From Anaerosalibacter bizertensis (GTDB lineage: Bacteria > Bacillota > Clostridia > Tissierellales > Sporanaerobacteraceae): 34,005 nucleotides of DNA. Position numbers and translations under genes: made by a program. Under the pieces are notes generated by a model that saw only the letters and a program-made list of their open reading frames with translations, did no database searches and was not told where the DNA came from. How positions within the stretch are numbered: position 1 is the first letter of the stretch; each line of letters opens with the position of its first letter. Positions 27,225-34,005 of the stretch are shown one piece after another. The stretch spans positions 1 through 34,005 of the forward strand of contig NZ_VULR01000021.1 of assembly GCF_009696605.1 (NCBI RefSeq), written 5' to 3'.

Positions 27225-28262
27225 TTAAGCATATAGTTTTTCAAAGATTTCTCTTAGTTCTTTTGATTCTCTCATGATTTGTAGTGAAATTTCTGCATGA
27301 CCTTTAGTATATCCATTTCCTACTACCATGTCTACGTCTTTACCTACTCCTTCTGCTCCTAATGCTGCTTTTGTGAAGCTTGTTGCCATACTGAAGAAGT
27401 ATACAAGTCCTTCATCTTTAGTTACTAAGATACTTGCCATTTCTGTATTTGGTATATTAACTATATTTATAGTTACATCTGCCATTTTTCCATCAGTTGC
27501 TTTATCTATTTTATTCATTACTGCTACTGCATCTGTTGCGTCTGCTTGGATATATTCGTCTGCTAGATTTGCTGCTTTAGCTCTCTTTAATCCTTCTTCA
27601 CTGTAGTCTAGGCAGATAACTTTTCCTGTAACTCCTGCTCTTTTCTTTGCTTCATATAAGCAAAGCATTCCTGCTTTTCCTGTTCCACCTATTATTACTA
27701 CTGTATCGCCAGGGCTTACCATTTTAGCTGTTTGAGCTGGTGCTCCTGCTACGTCTAGTACTGATAATACTAAGTTTTCTGGTAGATCTTCTGGGATCTT
27801 TGCATAAAGTCCTGATTCAAATAGTATTGCTTTTCCTTTGATATCTACTTGGTCAATTTCTGGTCTTATGTCTAATATTTCATCAATTCTTAGTGGAGTT
27901 AAGGATAGGGAAACTAATGTTGCTATCTTATCTCCTACTTTAAGATCAGTTTTTCCTTCTAATGCTGGACCAATTTTTTCAACTGTACCTATAAGCATTC
28001 CACCTGAACCTGTTACTGGGTTTTGGTGTTTACCTCTTTCATCTACTATACCTTTCATTATCTTCTTGATGCCTTCAACATCGCCTTTTGCTTCATCACT
28101 TATTTGAGTAAAACTTGCTGAGTCAATATTTAATGTTTGTACATCAATAAGTATTTCATTGTCGTAGATTTCCATATCGTTACTGATTTTAAATGCTGGT
28201 TGTGGTAATACACCCTTTGGTTCTAAAACTCTGTGTGTTCCATAAGGACATCCTTTTTTCAT
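27225..28262 (-). CDS. kdd: L-erythro-3,5-diaminohexanoate dehydrogenase
   Basis: Oxidative deaminase of 345 aa making 3-keto-5-aminohexanoate from 3,5-diaminohexanoate with NAD(P)+. The family-specific opening GCPYGTHRVLEPKGVLPQPA is clear, and the Rossmann motif VVIIGGTGKAGMLCL lies near residue 188. A medium-chain-dehydrogenase-like fold is likely but zinc ligands are not obvious. It is the first gene of the kdd-kal-kce operon. Upstream is a sigma-54 promoter with exact spacing and an inverted repeat around it, so expression probably responds to lysine or a pathway intermediate through an enhancer-binding protein. The aminomutases that make its substrate are not in the window. Confidence 0.94.
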   Translation of the reverse strand: MKKGCPYGTHRVLEPKGVLPQPAFKISNDMEIYDNEILIDVQTLNIDSASFTQISDEAKGDVEGIKKIMKGIVDERGKHQNPVTGSGGMLIGTVEKIGPALEGKTDLKVGDKIATLVSLSLTPLRIDEILDIRPEIDQVDIKGKAILFESGLYAKIPEDLPENLVLSVLDVAGAPAQTAKMVSPGDTVVIIGGTGKAGMLCLYEAKKRAGVTGKVICLDYSEEGLKRAKAANLADEYIQADATDAVAVMNKIDKATDGKMADVTINIVNIPNTEMASILVTKDEGLVYFFSMATSFTKAALGAEGVGKDVDMVVGNGYTKGHAEISLQIMRESKELREIFEKLYA

Positions 28263-28311
28263 ATCTAAATCATCCTTTCATATTTGATTAATTATTTTAT
28301 TTGTTAAATTT

Positions 28312-28404
28312 TTAGCTAATACGGCCTCTACATCTTAATTTTCACAAATATATATACTATGCAACAAATATGCCACAATTTAAAATATATACCGTATTGG
28401 CTAA
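28312..28404. promoter_or_regulatory. Inverted repeat bracketing the kdd sigma-54 promoter
   Basis: TTAGCTAATACGG (28312-28324) faces CCGTATTGGCTAA (28392-28404): 12 of 13 bases pair as an inverted repeat, 67 bp apart, with the -24/-12 promoter between. Plausible binding sites for the activator or a repressor. Confidence 0.55.
28360..28375 (-). promoter_or_regulatory. Sigma-54 (-24/-12) promoter of kdd-kal-kce
   Basis: Minus strand TGGCATATTTGTTGCA with exactly 10 nt between GG and GC. The -24 box TGGCA and -12 box TTGCA match RpoN sites. The transcription start would be near 28349, giving a leader of about 87 nt. Confidence 0.78.
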
Positions 28405-28413
28405 ATATAGCCA
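28398..28413. promoter_or_regulatory. TGGCTA-AATA-TAGCCA palindrome, candidate activator site
   Basis: Sixteen bp with perfect 6-bp arms, about 25 bp upstream of the -24 box and overlapping one arm of the larger inverted repeat. Its form suits an enhancer-binding protein dimer, though it is closer to the promoter than most such sites. Confidence 0.5.
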
Positions 28414-28517
28414 TTTAAGTTTTTTATACATGAAAAATGGATTGATTATTTTTAACCAATCTTTTGCTTTCGCCAAATTTTGAGCTATTTCCACTGCCTA
28501 AAAACAGGCACTAACTT

Positions 28518-28557
28518 AAAAAACAACTTTTACCTCTATAGGCAAAAGTTGTTTTTT
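28518..28557 (-). terminator. Terminator after the two-helix membrane protein gene
   Basis: Stem AAAAAACAACTTTTACC (28518-28534) with GGCAAAAGTTGTTTTTT (28541-28557), one mismatch, 6-nt loop, ending in a T-run on the minus strand. It insulates the kdd control region from the gene on its right. Confidence 0.8.
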
Positions 28558-28563
28558 ATTTAT

Positions 28564-29001
28564 TTACTCCCCATCATCTTCTTCTCCAAAAGGTTCACAG
28601 GCATATTCTATAGGAACTTTATCTTCTCTACTTTCTATCAATTTCACTATAGACTCAGCATATTCTCTTTCTACCTTTATACCTTTAGGATCTTCTTCCC
28701 TGTCAAAATAAAAAATGTATTTACCATCCCTAGCCCTGTAGACAATTATTCTATCTAATGTAGAAAAATCCACACTATCTTTACGATCAACAAATATCCC
28801 TTTATGTCTATATATTACACCATCTTTAGTCACAGTATTTTCTTTCTTATATACAGTAAAATAAAGAAATATTAGCCCTATGAACAATTCTCGTGTCTTT
28901 TTAGTTTTAATGCCTACAATCACTAAAATAATTCCCATGAAAAGACCAACTATCTTTAACCTTCTATTTTTCTCACTCTCTTTAATAACTATTTTATCCA
29001 T
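28564..29001 (-). CDS. Small membrane protein with PH-like cytoplasmic domain, unknown function
   Basis: A 145-aa protein I cannot name. After a charged start come two closely spaced hydrophobic segments (about residues 17-32 and 39-51), then a soluble part of beta-strand character (about 56-125; VIYRHKGIFVDRKDSVDF, DRIIVYRARDGKYIFYF) resembling bacterial PH-like domains, and a very acidic tail. AAGGTGG precedes the ATG. It is flanked by the decayed efflux gene on one side and the kdd operon on the other, with its own terminator. Confidence 0.7.
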   Translation of the reverse strand: MDKIVIKESEKNRRLKIVGLFMGIILVIVGIKTKKTRELFIGLIFLYFTVYKKENTVTKDGVIYRHKGIFVDRKDSVDFSTLDRIIVYRARDGKYIFYFDREEDPKGIKVEREYAESIVKLIESREDKVPIEYACEPFGEEDDGE

Positions 29002-29091
29002 GCTAAACCACCTTGTATATTATTTTAATTTTTCTTATTCATTATTATACCATCTTTTATGATAATAGTCTTCAAAATTAATTGCCATATA

Positions 29092-30658
29092 TTATATATC
29101 CTCTTTAGTCTTTCTTAAATTATCAAATACAATATACATTACTGGAATAAATACTAAAGTTAATAAAGTTGAAAAAAAGAGTCCACCTATTACAGCTACA
29201 GCCATAGGACTTTGTATTTCAGAGCCTTCTCCTCTTCTCAATGCTAATTGTATCTACTTCTTTTATTTTAGATATATCTTTTTCTAAATTTTCAATAACA
29301 TTATTAGTCTCTTGAAAACTAGAACCTGATGGCAAATCTATATTTACAATAAAGGTTCCTTCATCTACTGGAGGAAAAAACTCTCCTCCCAATATAAATA
29401 AGGGGAAAATAGTGACTACAAATATAGCTACAGCTATAAAAATTGCCCACCCTTTATGATTTAATGCCCATGAAAGTATACTTTCATATCCATCTCTTAC
29501 ACTTCGAAAAACTTTAGAGAACCCATTGTTTTTCTCTTCCACCTCTTTTTTCAGGGACCTAGAAGCCAACATAGGTATTAAAGTCAAAGAAACTAATAAA
29601 GATATGACTAATGAAAAAGCTACAGTAAAAGCTAATTCTTTAAAAATAGTAGCCGTAATTCCCTCTACAAATACCATAGGTGCAAATACTGCAATAGTTG
29701 TAAGGGTAGAAGCTGAAACTGCCATACTCACTTCTTTGGCCCCTTCTATACTAGCAGACTGGCTATCTAAACCATTCTCTCTTAGTCTATATATATTTTC
29801 CAATACTACTATAGAATTGTCTACAAGCATCCCTATTCCTAAAGCCATTCCACCTAAGGTCATTATATTGAAAGTAATATTGCCAAAATATAATAATATA
29901 AATGTAGCTATAATAGATGTCGGTATAGACACAGAAATTATAAGGGTAGTTTTTAAATCCCTTAAAAACAGATAAAGTATGGCTACTGCCAATACTGCCC
30001 CTATAATAGCATTTTTAAATACATTCATTATACTCATATTTATGTATTCAGCTTGGTCAAGGACTATCTCCATATCCAAGTCTGGATAATCCTTCTCTAT
30101 AGCTTCTAACTCCTTATGTATCTCTTCACTAACCCTAACAGTATTAGAATCAGACTGTTTTTGGATAGATATATTTATACCTTCTTTTCCATTTATTCTA
30201 GAAACAGTAGTAGTTTCTTTATCTTCTATAGATACATCTGCTATATCTCTTAAATGTATAACACCACCTGTAGCCAAAGGTATAGGCATAGATTTTATAT
30301 CTTCAATAGATTGAAACTCTCCTACTGTCTTTAACGATAATTTTTTATTACCTTTTTTTATCTGGCCAGCTGGTAGATTTAAATTTTCAGCTCCAATTAG
30401 CTGAACCAATTTATCTATAGTTAAGCCATATTTTTCAAGCTCTCCTTCTTCTAAAGATATATTGACTTCCTTCTCTTTTCCTCCTGACTCTGATCCAACC
30501 CCTTTATAACTAGTACTAACTACTGCTACAGGAACTTCTATCTTAGGCAAAAGATCTAGTGGTATCTTAGTCAAAGACACTATACCTGTTATAATAACTA
30601 CACATACTATCATTAAAAGGGTAATAGGTTTCTTAACTGAAAAACTATATAGGCTCAT
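29092..30658 (-). pseudogene. RND efflux transporter, remnant with two internal deletions
   Basis: Remains of an RND (HAE1/AcrB-like) pump, normally about 1030 aa. The frame 29219-30658 encodes 479 aa. It starts normally (FSVKKPITLLMIV... IPLDLLPKI) but jumps at about residue 56 from YKGVG straight into SGGKEKEV, skipping roughly 120 residues of the first periplasmic lobe, in frame. It then continues through the membrane segments with GIGMLVDNSIVVLENI until about residue 470. There it goes out of frame at about 29240-29255. The true C-terminus is recoverable in another frame down to 29092: [22 protein letters not shown] and the last membrane helix. About 370 residues are missing at that second junction. 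The start overlaps the MFP stop (ATGA). It cannot make a working pump. Confidence 0.88.
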
Positions 30659-30861
30659 TTCTTATCACCTCTAACAACCTTAACCTTAGAGCCATTAGAT
30701 AGGAAATCCTGCCCTTTAACTATTACCTTTTCCACTTCTACAGGTATATAGTCTTCCTTTGCCTTTTCTTCTTGTTTATCTTTTTCAAATATTGAAGTAC
30801 AACCTGTAAATAAAGATACTGCTAAAATAGTTAGAACCACAAGCTTTAGTTTCTTTTTCAT
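30655..30861 (-). pseudogene. Membrane fusion protein of the RND pump, internally deleted
   Basis: Open frame of 68 aa with a lipoprotein-like signal (hydrophobic stretch ending FTGC at residues 18-21), a short linker and then YIPVEVEKVIVKGQDFLSNG followed by KVKVVRGDKK. The first part is the start, and the last 18-20 residues are the typical very end, of a periplasmic adaptor of 350-400 aa. So about 300 residues are gone by an in-frame deletion near residue 50 (about 30711). GGAG precedes the ATG, and its stop overlaps the RND start. If translated, it would be only a small lipoprotein. Confidence 0.8.
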
Positions 30862-30941
30862 CTCTTTTCCCCACTCCTTTGTAGCAAATCGATATAACTA
30901 ACTGTAGTATATCAAGAAATTTCTGTTAATTTAAAGCTTAA

Positions 30942-30972
30942 AAAAGGAACTCTCTATAGAAGAATTCCTTTT
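30942..30972 (-). terminator. Terminator of pyrG
   Basis: Stem AAAAGGAA (30942-30949) with TTCCTTTT (30965-30972), imperfectly extended toward the loop, 6 bp past the pyrG stop codon. Confidence 0.65.
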
Positions 30973-30978
30973 GAATTA

Positions 30979-32607
<1,629 letters not shown>

Positions 32608-32623
32608 TTACATTAACTATAGT

Positions 32624-32652
32624 ATTTTATATCAATGAAAAAATTATGTCAA
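32624..32652 (-). promoter_or_regulatory. Sigma-A promoter of pyrG
   Basis: Minus strand -35 TTGACA (perfect, 32647-32652), 17-bp spacer, -10 TAAAAT (32624-32629), about 40 bp upstream of the start. I see no pyrimidine-run attenuator in the short leader. Confidence 0.78.
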
Positions 32653-32693
32653 TTTTAATAATATATATTGTAGAACAATTTAAGGAGTGGAAT

Positions 32694-32903
32694 TCACTTA
32701 TTATTAGAGTAATTTCTCCCTATCTCAAAAGCCTTTATATTTTCGTCTATAGATTTAGCAGGGACATTTTCTCTAAGGATATTCTTCCACGTTTCTGTCC
32801 TTATATGCAAATATTTAGATAATACTCCAATCATAATAGTATTGGCAACTTTAATATTTCCTGCACTTTTAGCCTCCTTTTCAGCATCTAAAGTAATGAT
32901 ATT
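32694..32903 (-). pseudogene. iorB: Indolepyruvate:ferredoxin oxidoreductase beta subunit, C-terminal remnant
   Basis: Reading the minus strand in the frame ending at TGA 32694-32696 gives about 69 residues beginning NIITLDAEKEAKSAGN, then KVANTIMIGVLSKYLHI and ending KAFEIGRNYSNNK. This is the C-terminal third of an IorB subunit. It has no start codon or ribosome binding site of its own; its 5' part is gone, and the surviving piece is joined out of frame to the end of the iorA remnant near 32900. Confidence 0.8.
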
Positions 32904-33880
32904 GAACCTTCATATTTTTTCATCCTTATAGGTGGACAATTGGTCTTTACACAAGATCTACAGCCTATACAGATTTCTGGGTCTACATAAAAATATGGTT
33001 CCTTGATCTTGTATCTAAGAGCACAAGGTCTAGTAGCTATAATCACAGACAATCCTTTCTTTTTCAATTCCCCATTTATTATTTCCCTCGTCTTATTATA
33101 ATCAAACTGGTCTACTTCTATAACATTTTTAATTCTCATAGCATTTAATATTTCCTTAATAGAAGCATCCATATCATCATCTACATTATACCTACCAGAA
33201 CTAGCATTTGGCTGTCCTCCAGTCATAGCAGTAGTCCTATTGTCAAGAACAATCAAAGTCATATTGTCCTCTTCATCAGCTTGGTGCAGTAGATTTACAA
33301 ACCCAGGAAGTCCAGAGTGAAAAAATGTCCCATCACCTATAACAGCAGCTATTGGTTCATCATCATTGTTCTGTCTCATTGCCTTATTCATTCCCTTTAT
33401 CATACCAACACTAGCCCCCATACTTATATTGGTATGAGCCGCTTCAAATGCAGGCAATACAGCCATTGAATAGCATCCAATATCCCCAATAACTTTGACT
33501 TTTGATTTCTTCAATATATCAAATATTGGCCTATGAGGACATCCTGCACAGAACATAGGTGGACGAGATACAGTATCCATTGGCTCTACCCTTGTAAGAC
33601 GTCTTTCCCTAACTACTCCAGCATTAAAAAGTCCTTCTTCTATATCTTCAATATGGAGCTCCTTTGTAAAGGAAAAATATCGTTTTCCTTCGCATTCTAT
33701 ACCTTTACGTTTAAGTTCATTTTCTATAAAAGGCATAGTCTCTTCCAGTACTATTATCTTTTCATACCTTTCGCCTAATTCCCTCACCTTTCTTGTAGAT
33801 ATTGGATAAACCATTCCCAATTTATATATACTTACAGGCAGATTCAATTCTTTTAAATTATAATACATAAGTCCAGAACT
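32888..33880 (-). pseudogene. iorA: Indolepyruvate:ferredoxin oxidoreductase alpha subunit, broken at both ends
   Basis: About 330 residues of the C-terminal half of IorA, which oxidatively decarboxylates aryl pyruvates from aromatic amino acids to aryl-acetyl-CoA. The thiamine-diphosphate domain is well preserved (GDIGCYSMAVLP, VIGDGTFFHSGLPGFVN, LDNRTTAMTGGQPN). The first ferredoxin-like cluster CIGCRSCVKTNCP is present but the second is missing. The frame runs upstream of the ATG at 33868 as SSGL, in register with the family, until it meets an IS element right end at about 33881; no ribosome binding site precedes that ATG. At the 3' end it runs out of frame into iorB remnants. The N-terminal half should lie beyond the IS, outside the window. 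Confidence 0.87.
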
Positions 33881-34005
33881 GAAACTCCCACGGCTAAAGC
33901 CGATGGGGTTCTTAGGTACTATATAGATTTCTTTAATACTCTCACTATATTAAATATAGTTACAACGCATTAAAACTATCTATTTTCCCTAAGACTTTCA
34001 CTATC
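33881..34005 (-). mobile_element. Right end of an IS200/IS605-family element (partial)
   Basis: On the minus strand the sequence TACCTAAGAACCCCATCGG, then CTTTAGCCGTGGGAG, forms the CCCAcCGGC/GCCG-TGGG type subterminal hairpin (plus 33887-33907) that is typical of the right end of IS605-family elements following tnpB. The element extends off the right edge. It sits exactly at the point where the iorA frame is broken, so it interrupts that gene. A further ACTATAT/ATATAGT dyad lies at 33944-33960. Confidence 0.72.
33960..34004 (-). CDS. tnpB: Possible C-terminal end of an IS605-type TnpB (partial)
   Basis: A frame open from the window edge ends at TAA 33960-33962, encoding IVKVLGKIDSFNAL. Its place, about 50 bp inside the right-end hairpin, is where the transposon gene normally ends. 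Only 14 codons are visible, so the assignment rests on position. Confidence 0.35.
   Translation of the reverse strand: MVKVLGKIDSFNAL

Larger units (their letters stand above)
28263..28517. other. Intergenic region upstream of kdd
   Basis: No gene is seen. The right part holds the kdd control region described separately; the left part is its untranslated leader. Beyond 28413 it is AT-rich, with a small GCCT...AGGC dyad near 28496-28509 that may belong to the downstream end of the next gene. Confidence 0.6.

Noticed and set aside
29219-30658. A novel short (479 aa) RND-like transporter
   Set aside because: The recoverable true C-terminus in another frame just downstream and the equally truncated MFP show that this is a degraded full-length pump, not a distinct compact type.

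Overview
This 34 kb window is low-GC chromosomal DNA from an anaerobic, Gram-positive, clostridia-like bacterium. The closest fit is an amino-acid-fermenting member of the Clostridia/Tissierellia; the species is not identifiable from the sequence alone. Strong GGAGG ribosome binding sites, the rho-rpmE-prmC-prfA gene order, ferredoxin-linked indolepyruvate oxidoreductase remnants and genes of the 3,5-diaminohexanoate (lysine) fermentation route support this. A chemoreceptor preceded by a flagellar-sigma (SigD) type promoter suggests motility. Nearly all genes lie on the minus strand, so transcription runs right to left; the only convincing plus-strand gene is a ZIP metal transporter.

Layout from left to right. 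Positions 284-2971 hold atoA, atoD and thlA (CoA-transferase and thiolase), the end of lysine/butyrate fermentation, with a very good sigma-54 promoter upstream of thlA. Positions 3261-5460 hold mnaA and tagO, for UDP-ManNAc and lipid-linked GlcNAc synthesis. Positions 5931-10491 hold two NhaC-family antiporter paralogs and an ornithine racemase, which look like an amino-acid fermentation module placed among housekeeping genes. Positions 10912-13573 hold upp, rpiB, an arginine/tyrosine phosphatase and a Sua5-type tRNA t6A synthase. Positions 13719-14432 hold the convergent ZIP transporter. Positions 14429-20183 hold prfA, a split ChrA pair, prmC, a DUF1385 protein, rpmE and rho. Positions 20299-23529 hold a gluconeogenic/pentose cluster (glpX, tal, fba) and an uncharacterised cysteine-rich protein. 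Positions 23657-25684 hold the chemoreceptor. Positions 25841-28262 hold kce, kal and kdd, the central lysine-fermentation enzymes, behind a second sigma-54 promoter. Positions 28564-29001 hold a small membrane protein.

The right end (29092-34005) is strikingly decayed. An MFP/RND efflux operon has lost internal pieces of both genes by three separate deletions. The iorAB operon has been fused by a deletion and cut by an IS200/IS605-type element whose right end is visible at the window edge. Between the two wrecks, pyrG is intact with its own near-consensus promoter.

The most informative observation is that the two halves of the lysine pathway (kdd-kal-kce and thlA), about 22 kb apart, each carry a -24/-12 promoter with exact GG-N10-GC spacing. 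An inverted repeat brackets the kdd copy. This points to co-regulation by an enhancer-binding protein, probably encoded elsewhere. The lysine aminomutase genes (kamA, kamD, kamE) and the enhancer-binding protein are not in the window. I found no CRISPR array, rRNA, tRNA or phage genes.
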